64,000 nucleotides of DNA. Source: Daucus carota subsp. sativus (Eukaryota > Streptophyta > Magnoliopsida > Apiales > Apiaceae). How positions within the stretch are numbered: position 1 is the first letter of the stretch; each line of letters starts with the position of its first letter. The DNA is taken from the NCBI RefSeq assembly GCF_001625215.2, contig NC_030386.2, forward strand, positions 18,570,545 to 18,634,544. Direction: 5' to 3'. Below the pieces are notes generated by a model. That model did not search any database. It was not told where the DNA came from and worked only from the letters and a program-made list of their open reading frames with translations. The position numbers and the translations under genes are program-made. This document shows positions 37,118-48,833 of the stretch, piece by piece.

Positions 37118-37705
37118 CAAAGAAGTTTGTGGAACCTTCTTACAAAGAAGCCTTGAACAAAGAAAACAATACACCAAGAATGTTATTCACGAATGAACAC
37201 AAGGATTTACTCATAGAAGCGCAACAGTGGATGAAGGAAACATCAGCGTCAGCCACTGTCGTAGCTGCTCTTCTCGTTACCATGGCATTTGCAGCTATTT
37301 TTTACTGCGCCAGGAGGAAACAATGACGCGGGCAAACCATTGTTCCTAAACGAATCAGTCTTTATACTCTTCGCCATATCAGATGCAATAGCATTATTTT
37401 CTTCCTCAACCTCCGTATTGGTGTCTTATCTGTACTTAATTCGCGTTTTGCTGAAGAGGATTTTTTGTATGCTTTACCGAAGAGACTGACAATTGGACTC
37501 ATCTCACTAGTCTAGCATCAACAATGGTTGCGTTCGGTGCAACGCTTGCGCTTGTGCTATGCAATGATTGCTGCTCCGGTTACTTTACTAGCTGGCGTTC
37601 CGGTGACTGTTTTTGTTATTGCAGTATCCTCTGCTTGTGGAACTTGTTCGCTCCACATATGGAAGAGGCATCTTCTACAAGCAAAACAGTTTGTTGCTTC
37701 ATTAG
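37118..37705 (+). pseudogene. Decayed last exon of an ankyrin/PGG-domain gene
   Basis: The DNA aligns with the 612-bp last exon of the intact ankyrin/PGG genes downstream: KKFVEPSYKEALNKENNTPR, an amphipathic stretch and the start of the first membrane helix (ATVVAALLVTMAFAAIF). An extra T near 37303 shifts the frame just before the PGG motif. A second indel near 37425 and a small deletion with an in-frame TAG near 37513 follow. The 3' end still matches (ending at the TTGCTTCATTAG-equivalent stop). The ankyrin exons are missing, so it is a truncated, non-coding copy on the left edge of the gene cluster. Confidence 0.85.
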
Positions 37706-38207
37706 ATTTTTAGTGTTCTTCATTAATAAAAGAGGCATGTTATCATCAAATTTCTTCATTATACCAAACAATATAATTTACACAATTCTAGCCAAAGATT
37801 TACTCCTTAAGCTTAATGGTAGGGTTTTGGTGTTACACGACCCAACAGGAAGATACTCCGAAAGTAAAACAACTCCATTAATGAGCCCAAACCCTACATG
37901 GACATCATGCACTTTACTATGCAACACAAGAGAAAATCTTTATAGCATTATTATCAAACTTCAATTCATCAAAATTTTACCATTTACAGATATGTTTGGA
38001 TATTCGGAAAATCTTTTATGTAGATCCACATTACATGGGATGGCGACCGAATTTGTAAAAAACTCTTCAACACCATAATTCATTACACAGAAAATCAACT
38101 TGGGTATCTAATTCCCAAAGCGACAGAGTTTTAAACAATCCCAATTAAATACCGTTGAATTTTTAAGTATAATTTAAAATCTTAATTTAATCCCCTCATA
38201 TTTCATG

Positions 38208-38375
38208 AATGAAAAAATCTTTTAAAGTCTTTGAATATGCCCCCTCAGAGCATCTCCAACAGCCTCTTAGTTGACTCCTCAATATGATATAAAATATTAC
38301 ACTCCTTGTAAGTTAATACAAATTTTAGAGTCTTAAATGAAAAAATCCTTTAAAATCTCTGAATATGTCCCCTTA
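38208..38375. repeat. Partial tandem duplication of the left end of a Tourist-type MITE
   Basis: A segment of about 126-130 bp (from GAAAAAATCTTTTAAAG through GAGCATCTCCAACAGCCTC to TTAGAGTCTTA) is repeated immediately downstream, where it forms the left end of the complete element at 38376-38747. Confidence 0.75.
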
Positions 38376-38747
38376 GAGCATCTCCAACAGTCTCTTAGTT
38401 GACTCCTAAATATGATATAAAATATTACCCTCCTAGTAAGTTAATACAAATTTAAGAGTCTTAACTCCAACAATATTCTTTATACTTGCTCTTAATTTAA
38501 TATTTTATTTTTTTTGGACTTTGTATACGACACAAACTCAAATGTAATAATGGAAGGAATAGATATTTTATTGTAAAAAATAAGTTAAGAGCTGTGTAAT
38601 GGCTCTTAACTTTGAAGAGACAAGAGAGAGAAACAAGAGACTCTTAGTGATATGAAGAGCTACTAGGAGTATTTTGGAGCAAAAATATATTTCTCCCTCC
38701 TCAAATTTCAGTTTAAGAGCTCATTTAGGAGTCTCTTGAAGATGCTC
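38376..38747. mobile_element. Tourist-type MITE
   Basis: Ends are GAGCATCTCCAACAGTCTC and, in reverse complement, GAGCATCTTCAAGAGACTC. TTA flanks both sides (38373-38375 and 38748-38750). The 372-bp interior is non-coding. Confidence 0.82.
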
Positions 38748-40372
38748 TTAATACATACTCCCCATATCCCACTAGATTTTTTACGGTTTCCTTTTTTGGA
38801 CATCCCACCCATTTCTTTACGTTAGAAAACTTTCCTAAAATTAATGGTCCCACCACTTTCTTAATTTTCCTCTCTTTTCACACTATTTTTACTCTACTAT
38901 CTCTTTTAACAAATTTCATTTTGGTCCCTTTCTTGCCTGATGTCTAGAGATCACACCTTCACTTTGAAATGAAATATTCTATTATCACCTACCCCAAATT
39001 CTTCTCAAATAAAATCTCATCATAACAATTTTGCAATTATTTAATTTTTATTTCAAAATATATCTCTTATCCCTATTATTTTCTAACTAATTTTACTCAA
39101 TTTATTCTCTTCAACCAAACACAAAGTTGCCCATTTTGTTCTTTTTCCTAGTACTAAAATTCCTGCTGCAAATGTCATGGCAGAAATCAGTGAACCTAAG
39201 ACAATACAATAGCGGCTGAAGAAGATGCATCCTCCATCAGTTGTTGTTCCTTGTTCGAGTAGCTGGCTCCTTGCATTTCTTTAGTTCCAGGCTGCTCCAT
39301 GGAAAATCAGGCGATTTCTTACCTTTACTATGTCAGCTCTAATATTATTTGTTTTTGCGATGGAATAATTATATAGTTAAAAATCATGTTTTTTCTCATA
39401 CAACGGAAGTGAGGGCTCCCTTCCCCCATGACCCATGTAAGCTGAAGCGTAGCCCAGTGACATCATGCGTTGACGCAACAAACCCCTTGGAATCACGTCA
39501 TATTTTTATTAAAACATTATTTTTTAACTTGCCTACTGTGAAACAAATTGATTGAGCTCTATTATTGTTGTCCAGTGTCCCCACGACCAAACACATTTCT
39601 TCTTTTGACGTTGGAGATAAAAAAATAAGTGGCAAGGGATGCCCTGGAAATTGGAATCCAACCAGGGCTCTTATTCAGACACAGTACTGGTTTATCGATT
39701 TAAGTTCTGTTCACTTTGATGAAATGGAATGAAAGATGAAATGAAATTTGTACTCTAAATTTAGGGGTGATTGAAGAAAATTTAAATAATTTTCATTCTT
39801 TCAATCATTCCATTCCAACTATTTGAATTAGATTTATAACCCTCAGGTTTTGGAAGGTATACTCATTTCACTTCTTCATGACGTTCCCTTACAATCTTCA
39901 GCATAAAAAGTTTAGACACACTTATATTTAGTCAATATTATTTCATAAATTCTTTTTTCTCTGTAAAACTTCTTTATAATTTTTAAGTCCATTCTATCGA
40001 AATGAATTATATCAGAGTGAAAGCAACCTTAGTTGTGTATTATCTCACTTGAATGCACATTTATCTAAGTAAAAAGGAAGTTATTCACTGGGTACTGCAC
40101 TTAGCACATAAAAACTGCACTCAGATGAACTACATTTCTAGTTTTACCAATGGTCCTAGTATAAACAATTCTGTTGGCGCGGTTACATTTTGCGCATACA
40201 ATTTTTGTGATTTATGGTTGAGTATTTTTGTTGTTCATATTTCGGTTTTAGCTTAGTCTCTAGTCACCTGTAGCTGAGAATGCCTAGAAGGTGAAAATCT
40301 GCAACAGAGGACGATAAATGAGTGGTAGATACAAATAAATTCTGTGAAGGCCCATAAACAGACACCGTACTG

Positions 40373-40379
40373 TATAAAT
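40373..40379 (+). promoter_or_regulatory. TATA box of ankyrin/PGG gene 1
   Basis: TATAAAT lies 69 bp before the ATG at 40442 but only 39 bp before an upstream in-frame ATG at 40412. A start site about 30 bp downstream of TATA leaves almost no leader for 40412, which favours 40442. Confidence 0.55.
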
Positions 40380-40441
40380 CTAGATCTATATCATATTATT
40401 ACCTCACTCAAATGTTCATAACAGTTGCAAGAACTTCTCCA

Positions 40442-43315
40442 ATGGCAAATGGCAACAGCTTGATTAATTATCTGAAAATATATAAAGCAGCCATCGAAGA
40501 TGACTGGGAAACTGCAGAGAGCATCTTTAAAGAAGAAAATTACGACTTATACACCTACTTCTCGTATGACTTGGAGACGCCTCTACACATAGCTGTGGGA
40601 ACAAATACTTCTCACCGCTTTGTACAAGAACTAGTGGACTGGATTATGCGGCTAGATGAGCCGCAGATGCTGAGGATTTGTAACAGCAATGGAGATATAG
40701 CGCTGCACTATGCTGCCACTGTAGGGAATACACAAGCTGCAAAACTTTTGATCAATAAAGACCCAGAAATGGCTCAGATTACTAACGACGACGGGTACAC
40801 CCCCTTGACTCTGGCAGCCAAGTACAGCCAGAAAGAGATGTTGTGTTATTTGCTAGGGGTGACAAAAGATGTCGTTGGAGAGCGAGGAACTAGTCCTTAC
40901 CAGGGACAATTTGGTGCTGACCTTCTTGGCTTTACTATCTTAGCCGATTTCTATGGTATGTTTGTGTATTTCATATAGAAGTTCAGTAGTAGACTATAAA
41001 ATACGAGACCACTTTTGTTTCTAGTAATATAATCAACAGAATCTGCATGAACTAATATCTTTAGACCTGTGTTTACATTAAAAGCATTAATACATTATTC
41101 ATAATAGTTTATATCGGGACAATTGTCACTACATATATAGGAACTTAAATTTGGCACTAAATGCATGTTCACTATTCTGGTTTATGACTCAATATATCAG
41201 GACAGTTGTCACAACGTAGCAACTGTGGCTGTGGAACCATCCTGTATATGTTTATCTATTTAGTATTTTTGTGTACAACTGATGGATCTTGCGCAGATGT
41301 GGCTCTGTACCTAGTTAAAAAGTACCCAGACCTAGTGATGGAGGAAAATAACATTTATACAGACCTGGTAACCGCCTTACAAGTACTAGCTGCAAAACCT
41401 TATGCTTTTCAAAGTGGATGCAAGCTTGGATTTTGGGAACGAATTATCTGTTCATGTAAGTCGTGTTGTGTGGTAATCATATTTATATGTCAAAAATATT
41501 TAATATTAGTGGAGCCTCTAAATATTTCATTTCAACATGATAGTCTATTGAAATGTTAGCTTAGCTCGATTATACATTTAATTCCTATTCCTTAAATAGG
41601 GATTCCAGCTACTGAGGAGAGAGCAGTGGAGTCCCCTGATTCAAGATCATCAATGTTGATCACAGCACAAAACCAAATTAATAAAGGTAAATGTATCCAT
41701 CTATGTGAAGCTGAGTTACACTTGTGACTAGTCTCTATACTAATCATTGCTACATCTTCATTTTCAGCAAGCTATGGGTTCAATGTTCTCTTCTGGAGTG
41801 TACTGCAAAACTTGGGTAGGAATTTGGCTTCAACCTATTACTCTTCCAATCTGTTGTTCAATTATACTGAAAACTTTCAGAAGTTTAATTTACTACTATG
41901 AATTTGGCTATCTAGAACAAAACCTTAGCCAATAGGTTTGTAGGTGTTGTTCATTTCTAACATGATATCACCTACAGCACCACATATCAAGCAGATGCAT
42001 CGAAACAAAGTGTGGTACATACAAACGAAAGAACTTGTAAAACTAATGTGCTCAACTGTTATAAATAAGGGTGACAAGAGTTTGGCTTGGGAGGTATTGG
42101 GGAGCACAGTATCGACCGGGGTAAAATACGGAATACATGAGCTTGTAGAGGAGTGCTGCCGTCAGTATCCGCTAGTCATCAAGTACGATGTAGGAGGATT
42201 GAACTTGTTCGTAGCTGCAATCAAGGAAAGGCAGGAGAAAGTGTACAACCTGGTATATCAGTTGTCAGGACATAAGGTGTTCACTGCGAATAAATTTGAC
42301 TACATGGGAACTGCATTGCATTTTGCTGGTGAGTTAGCGCCTGTGCATCGTCTCAATACAGTGACTGGTGCAGCTTTGCAAATGCAGCGTGAGCTTCAGT
42401 GGTTCAAGGTCATACTTATTAATTCCGTCATCAAATCTTTTGACTTCATATTATGAGCTATATATATTGATATATAGTTACAAGTTTCTCCTCTAAAAAC
42501 ATTTTCTGCAGGTTTAGTCCCTGCTCTTGTTGGTCTTCTAAAATGTAGTTAAGAACTTAACTTCTTTGAAATTCATATAAAGTGCTTGATGTTAGGTTTA
42601 GGCTTTGGGTTAAACATAACCCCAAAAGTTACTTTAACCTCTTAGCTCTATTTGCACATTTTCAGAAATGTACTTATAAATTGGCATATATAACTTGGTG
42701 CAGGAAGTTGAAAAGTTTATAATACCTTCAATCAAAGGGAACTTAAACCATGAATGGAAAACACCAAAAATGGTATTCACTATTGAGCACAGAGAGCTAC
42801 ACAAAGAAGCACAGCAATGGATGAAAGATACATCATCATCCGCTACTGTAGTAGCTGCTCTTATTGTAACCATAGCATTTGCAGCTATATTTACGGTACC
42901 CGGGGGAAATAACGAGAAGGGAAAGCCACTATTTTCAAATGATGCTGTCTTTATTCTCTTTGCCATATCAGATGCAATAGCATTGTTCTCTTCATCAACC
43001 TCTGTTATGATGTTGTTAGCAGTACTTAATTCGCGTTTTGCAGAGGAGGATTTTTTATATTCTTTACCAAAGAGATTGGCGCTTGGACTAATATCATTGT
43101 TTATATCTATAGCTGCTACAATGGTTACATTCAGCGCAACTCTATCACTTGTGCTACATGATAAAGTACAGTGGGTTGCTGCGCCGATTATTTTACTAGC
43201 TAGCATTCCAGTGACATTGTTTTTGTTGTTGCAATATCCGCTACTTGAGGAACTGGTGCGCTCTACATATGGAAGAGGCATTTTCTACAGGCAGAACAAG
43301 TTGTTGCTTCATTAG
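40442..43315 (+). CDS. Ankyrin-repeat PGG-domain membrane protein, ACD6/ITN1-like (gene 1)
   Basis: Six exons: 40442-40955, 41297-41455, 41600-41686, 41768-41815, 41978-42408, 42704-43315; 1851 nt, 616 residues, GT-AG and in phase. Exons 1-2 carry ankyrin repeats (TPLHIAVGTNTSHRFVQ, DIALHYAATVGNTQAAKLL, YTPLTLAAKYSQKEMLCYLL, ALYLVKKYPDLV). Exon 5 has the conserved LAPVHRLNTVTGAALQMQREL that ends this subfamily's ankyrin part. Exon 6 is the PGG domain: an amphipathic helix, then four membrane helices, with FTVPGGN after the first. Related plant proteins sit in the plasma membrane or endomembranes and act in defence and salt or ROS signalling; the role here is inferred. An upstream ATG at 40412 would add ten residues, but paralogues start at the 40442-equivalent site. 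It is tail-to-tail with gene 2. Confidence 0.92.
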
Positions 43316-43514
43316 ATTTACTGAATGCTGTCGTGGTCAGTTATCTAAACACTTTGTACTTGCTATAATTCATCATTTATGTAATCTTGTGTGTTGTTAA
43401 TGCTGGAAAAAGTAACACTTATGTGCTCGAGCAAGGAGCTGATATAGTGATAAGCTTGAACAGTGCATATGACTTGCAAAAATCCTTATGACTTGCAAAT
43501 CCTTTTTGTTTTGA

Positions 43515-43745
43515 AACAGTTGTAGTTGCAAGATCCACGGCTAAAGCTGAATATCGTGTGAGAATATAATGATCCTGGTAAAAAAAAAAACTTTCCCTAG
43601 CGCCTTGAGGTTTTAAGATAATTGGTCATTTAACATGGTATCAGAGCTCAGACTCTCCCACTATTGTGATAGTCAAGCTGCTTTACCCATTATCGCGCAC
43701 CTGGTGTTACGCGGAAAAATGAAGGATGAACTCTATTGTAGATTG
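43515..43745 (+). mobile_element. Ty1/copia pol debris with a primer-binding-site-like word
   Basis: 43515-43560 reads VVVARSTAKAEYRV, the RNase H motif of Ty1/copia polyproteins (usually ARSTAEAEYRA). 43665-43725 reads YCDSQAALPIIAHLV, resembling the next RNase H block. Between them, at 43638, is TGGTATCAGAGC, the word complementary to the initiator methionine tRNA that normally follows a 5' LTR. Finding it inside pol-like DNA suggests rearranged debris. Confidence 0.6.
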
Positions 43746-43836
43746 CAGTAATTTGAATCAATACAGCTTTCACTCCTCATATCCTCTCGCTCTCTTTTAC
43801 GTAGCTTCATATGCTTGAAATCTAAATGTTTATACT

Positions 43837-46800
43837 CTAATGAAGCAACAAATCATTCTGTTTGTAGAAAATGCCTCTTCCATATGTAGAGCGAACCAGT
43901 TCCACCAGTAGCGGATACTGCAACAATAAAAACAATGTCACCGGAACCACAGCTAGTAAAACAACCGGTGCAGCAATCCACTGTATTTTATCACGTAGCA
44001 CAAGCGAAAGCGTTGCACTGAATGAAACCATTATAGCAGCTATAGATATAAACAGGGAGATTAGTCCGAGCGTCAATCTCTTAGGCAAAGAATATAGGAA
44101 ATCCTCTTCTGCAAAACGCGAACTAAGTACCGCTAACAACATCATAACAGAGGTTGATGAAGAGAATAATGCTATTGCATCTGATATGGCGAAAAGAATA
44201 AAGACCCCGTCGTTTAAGAACAATGGTTTGCCATTGTTGTCGTTTCCTCCTGGTGCTGTAAATATGGCTGAAAATGCTATGGTAACAATAAGAGCAGCTA
44301 CAACCGTTGCCGATGAGGATGTATCCTTCATCCATAGTTTTGCTTCTTGGAGTAGCTCCTTGTGCTCACTAGTGAATACCATTCTTGGTGTTTTATGTTC
44401 AAAGTTTGCTTGTGTTCTACGTGTAGGCAGAACAAACTTTTCAACTTCCTGCACAAAGATAAGTATGTTCAGGATCGGGGGCAGATCTAGGATTGAAATC
44501 TTAGGGTGACACCAAACAAATTTTTGGAAAACACCGATATATTTTCAAATTTTCTGGGGGCACTTCTACAATTTTGTAAAACTTGGAATGGTGGAAAAAG
44601 TAAGAAATAATAAAATTTAGGAATGCCGTGCCTCTTACTAGATCTGCCCCGCCCCTCTTCAGGATGGTGTGTCTCTCCATGGATTGAAAAAGGTCAAAAT
44701 AATTCCAACCATTACTTAGAGAGATTTTAATTAACTCATAATCATATTAGTCATCAAGTGTCTCATAAGATCGAAAAAGGGATTACTATCTAGAGTCTAA
44801 GAGTAGGCTTATCTGACAATAATACTAATTAACTGAACACAAATGTGTGAGTTTGTGGTTAACAGCAAGTCGAGAAACTATCAAGAACTGACCTTGAACC
44901 ACTGAAGCTCGCGTTGCATTTGCAAAGCTGCACCAGTGACCGTATTGAGGCGATGCAGAGGCGCCAACTTGCCAGCAATATGCAATGCATTTCCTAGGGG
45001 GGTATTCTCCGATGATGTGAACACTTTATACGCTGACATCTGATAAACAAGGTTGTACACTTTCTCTTGACGTTCACTAATCGCAGCCATCACCAAGTTC
45101 AGTCCTTCTACTTGGTACCCTATAATTGCTGGATAGTGAAGGCAGCACTGTTCTATAAGCTCATAAATACCAGATTTTACTGCTGTGGATATGGCCCCTC
45201 CAAATACATCCCAAGCTAGTGTTTTGTCACCCTTGTTCATGACATTGGAGCACATTAGTTCTACAAGTTGTGTTGATTGTAAGTGCCTTACTTTGCTTTC
45301 ATGCATCTGCTTGATATGCGGTGCTGCAGTGGTTGTGGGAGCATATTAGAAATGAATTCGAGAGAATTCTAAGCAAATAAAATATGCTAACAAAGTCCTT
45401 AAAATAATCATTTTATAAATTCCAAAAAATATCAGAAACAATATCGATTAATGGTAGGTAACTGACCGAAAGGAACACAAGAAGTCAAAAATAATTTGGA
45501 ACAAATGACTACAGATTAGGTAGGGTTGTTACATCTACTTACCCAGGTATCGCGACACTCTCCAGAAGAAAGCGAAAGCTCCATAGCTTGCTGAAATAAA
45601 AAATAAAAAGTTATTAGTATTTAGAGCTATCTTTCTGTTTAACATTTTTTATAAAGAAAAGTGTCACAAAAAATCAATTCGAGTCCCCAAAGATGAAGAA
45701 TGCACTTACTTTTGTGAGTTCCGTCTTGGGTTGTGATTACCTCTGATGGTTCGGCGGCCAGTGTTGTTTCCTTGTCGACAGGAATCCCTTATCAATCAAA
45801 TGTAGGACTATGTTATAAAATAGTGAAATTTTGATTCCTGAGATTTATCATTATATACAAGCCTGCGTGTTAAAAAAATCTGTACTTGTGAAGTTGTAGC
45901 ATTATACAATTGTATATGTTGATGAGAGAAAAGTACTGACATGAATAGATGATTCGGTGCCAAAATCCAAGCTTACTTCCACTTGGGAAAGCATTAGGTT
46001 TTCTGGCAAGTATTTCTAGGGCGGTCTGTCCTGAAACTGTATTTCTCTCTGTCACTAGGTCCGGGTATTTTTTAACTAGATACAGAGCCACATCTGCGCA
46101 CGAGGAAAACAGAAAACGTGAAAATGTTGCTCTAGTATTCGTAAAAAGTAAGAAAAGTGGGTAAAGTGATGGAACTCGCTGATATTTAATTGATAGATCG
46201 AAAGAAGGGGACTAAACTAGTGGATGAATTGAATTCCATATTAATTTGAAAGAAGAAGCAGACATCCGAAAAGAAAGTGTAAAGAATTGGCTGAAACGAA
46301 GAGAGTATTATACACGAAGAGTGCATACCATAGAAATCAGAATGTATAGTATAGAGCAGAAGGTCAGCACCAAGTTCTCCGCGGTAAGGACTAGTTCCTT
46401 CCTCATTAATCACATCCTTTGTCACCTGCAGCAAATAATTGACTGCCTCTTTCCTTCGACACGCGGCTGCCAAAGTCAGGGCGGTCCATCCTTTAATGCT
46501 AGACATCTGAGCCAATTCCGGGTCTGCATCGATCAGAAGCCTTGCATCTTGTGTATTCCCTACTATGGCGGCATAGTGGAGCGCACTATGTCCTGCTGTG
46601 TCACGAAACCTCAGCATCTGCACATCCCCTACGCGCATAATCCACTCCACCAATTCTTGTACAAAGCGGTGAGAACAATTTGTTGCCACCGCTATGTGTA
46701 AAGGAGTGTATGGGTTGTTTTCATTGAAATAAGTGAAGGCAAGGAAGACATTTCTTTCTTCTTCAAATATGAGTCTTGCAGCTTCCCAGTCGTCTGCTAT

Positions 46801-46851
46801 TGCAGCTTTGTAGACTGTACAATACTTGATCAACCCCATTTCATTTCCCAT
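43837..46851 (-). CDS. Ankyrin-repeat PGG-domain membrane protein, ACD6/ITN1-like (gene 2, inverted copy)
   Basis: Six exons in transcription order: 46329-46851, 45941-46093, 45710-45787, 45543-45590, 44893-45323, 43837-44448; 1845 nt, 614 residues, in phase with GT-AG borders. It has the same layout as gene 1: ankyrin repeats in exons 1-2 (TPLHIAVATNCSHRFVQELV, HSALHYAAIVGNTQDARLL, WTALTLAAACRRKEAVNYLL), the LHRLNTVTGAALQMQREL block in exon 5, and a PGG/four-helix exon 6 with FTAPGGNDNNGKPLF. The exon 2 donor is T-GTCAGT where the plus-strand copies have T-GTGAGT or T-GTAAGT. The start is the ATG at 46851; a second ATG follows four codons on. It is tail-to-tail with gene 1 (522 bp between stop codons) and head-to-head with gene 3. 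A 182-bp hAT element sits in intron 5. Confidence 0.92.
44476..44657. mobile_element. Tiny hAT-type MITE in intron 5 of ankyrin/PGG gene 2
   Basis: TTCAGGAT flanks both sides exactly (44468-44475 and 44658-44665), an 8-bp hAT-style duplication. The ends share GGGGCAGATCTAG in inverted orientation. The 182-bp element has no coding capacity. Confidence 0.75.
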
Positions 46852-48833
46852 CCGAGACCTCAAGCTTGATGAATGGATTATGTGTTCAAACTTGTAGATC
46901 AGTGCAGACCCTTTCTCTGTAAATTATACAAATAACGAATTAACTAATAGTAGGGGACGGCCCTCAAGTTCACGGGTCCTAGTCAAAATCAGTTTATTTG
47001 GTCTTAGTTCCTATATACTCGTCACGTAGATGATTCTGCAAATTTAAGGACCCGTGAGGATCTTAGACGCAAGACTTGTCCGCCCATAACCATGACCACT
47101 CCCGTTAATCATACTGACAATATTATACCATTTTTCTTACGAGCAAGTCACACGCATCATTTTTTTTTGATTAGTTTAGATAGACAACCAAGAATCTTAA
47201 GTCAATACAAGATATATTAGGTTAATCATGATGTGCTGACATTTTCTTATTGAATCACTTCTGTACACGTATTTGAAAGTGTATAAAAATATACTGCCCA
47301 TGTATCATGCTGATGTATTGGATTATCAAGGGGAAGAGTAGACAAAGAAGAAACTAGGTTTGTTAAAAGGAAAATGCTAGAGCTCCCAAATTAAATCTCA
47401 GAATGTATCTGAAATTTCACGTGTCAAATCTGAATTACCCCTGCATTTACATCAGGATCATAGATTAGAACATCCCAAAACGGCCACATTATCAGCACCA
47501 CGTTATTTGGATAAAAAATCAACAGATAGTACTGACTGATAAAAACAATCTGCTATAGTATTTGGTTTCTAATTGGGTGTGTAATTGATTTCAGAATGAA
47601 TCATGTAAAAAATGAACAGACAGTCTTGACTAATAAACCAGTCTGCTATAGTATCTTGGGGAACTCCTTACTACTTATTCGTGAAACATATGTGAAGTGA
47701 ATAAAGAAACTCATACAGCACAATTCTATGCAAACTGCATTCAAAGCAGTAAAATTGATGTCTCAACTTGGAATAATAGTGCATAGAAGTCCACATCTGT
47801 AGCACAGATTAAGCACGTGCACTGACTAGTGATCGATGAAAGGAAAAATCACCTGACAATGTTTGTTGTCGACCCTGATAATCAAATCAGGGAGACCACC
47901 GCTAAAGTTTGCAACCAGTTTCCTTGCAAACCGCCTAAACTTTGCAACCAAGCCAGCCCTAGGATTGCATCAGCTCCACCAAAGGAAAAACATGAAAACA
48001 AGAAGACAGCTACATCTACCTATGAACCAGATTTACATGAACTTGCGACATAGATCTGAAGTTGGAGACTTTCCACCATCACCAAAACTGACCTTAAAGC
48101 TACGCGAACTGACTGTAAGAGTCATGTGACTCATTGGTTTAGTAAGGAGAAAATTATATGATGAGGCCACACTATTTCATGGTGTCAAGTTAATCGATAC
48201 CTCCCACAGAAAAAAAAAAAGAAAAAAAGGCAACTCGAGTCGAGTCAATTGTCCTTTACCAGTAAATTATATCAGAAAGATTGTCAAAAAAAGTCACATA
48301 ATTTTTATTCTAAAATGTGCTCCGAAAACCTCAGTACCTGCTCCGGTTATGCCATACACGTCTATGATCTCACATTTTCTGAGAAGCAGCCACGAGAAAA
48401 ATAGTAAAAGGTAGTAGTTGTTCTCAATGGTTTCTTTTATGTGTTATATTTCTGCATGTGATATGACCATAAGAAAATATGGTTAAATATTGCAACCACT
48501 TTTTTGTTAATCATTTGACTGGCTTAAACAGTATTAGGATGATTACCCTGGTTTTATTCTTAATCAAACATATTCCTAATCGTAAACGTGTTCAAATCTT
48601 GTAATCAAAAATTTATTTCATATATTTGATTGCTTGTGCTGATTTGCAATGTGAACAAGAAGAGTCATATGGTTCATAGAGAAGTGTTAAAATATTGTCA
48701 GTTGTTGTTTGTTCCTTTGCAGTTTGGGCTTATATAAACAGGTTTTGCTGTGAATCTATGCTGTCACAAATTTTCTTTAACAAGTTTTAAGTTTTAATTA
48801 ACACATAATCACTCGTGAATTTTGAGCTGTGGA
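46852..48833. other. Divergent intergenic region between ankyrin/PGG genes 2 and 3
   Basis: About 2 kb separates the two head-to-head starts and must hold both promoters. A TATA box for gene 3 is at 48731. Open frames around 47829-48129 were considered as an ankyrin relic but cannot be supported. A possible eroded repeat lies near 46951-47090. No other gene is seen. Confidence 0.5.
48731..48738 (+). promoter_or_regulatory. TATA box of ankyrin/PGG gene 3
   Basis: TATATAAA lies 103 bp before the ATG, giving a predicted leader of about 70 nt. Confidence 0.6.

Larger units (their letters stand above)
37706..40441. other. Intergenic DNA with MITEs, upstream of ankyrin/PGG gene 1
   Basis: It holds a Tourist-type MITE with a partial tandem duplication (38208-38747) and a Stowaway-type left end (TACTCCCCATATCCC near 38756) with no clear partner. 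An open frame at 37524-38078 is partly the pseudogene in a wrong frame and is not supported. No other gene is seen. Confidence 0.5.

Noticed and set aside
37524-38078. 184-codon open frame after the PGG pseudogene
   Set aside because: Its first part is the pseudogene read in a wrong frame and the rest is intergenic; no conserved features.
40412-40441. Upstream in-frame ATG for ankyrin/PGG gene 1
   Set aside because: It lies about 39 bp from a TATA box, leaving almost no leader, and the paralogues begin at the 40442-equivalent position.
42634-43281. Long open frame on the minus strand opposite exon 6 of ankyrin/PGG gene 1 (similar ones at 43871-44509, 50667-51248 and 57974-58555)
   Set aside because: It is the exact antisense of a coding exon, recurs in each paralogue because the sense codons are conserved, and has no domain features of its own.
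47829-48129. Overlapping short frames considered as a relic ankyrin exon between genes 2 and 3
   Set aside because: A short resemblance to the GETALKLAA region of gene 3 does not extend, and neither frame shows ankyrin spacing.
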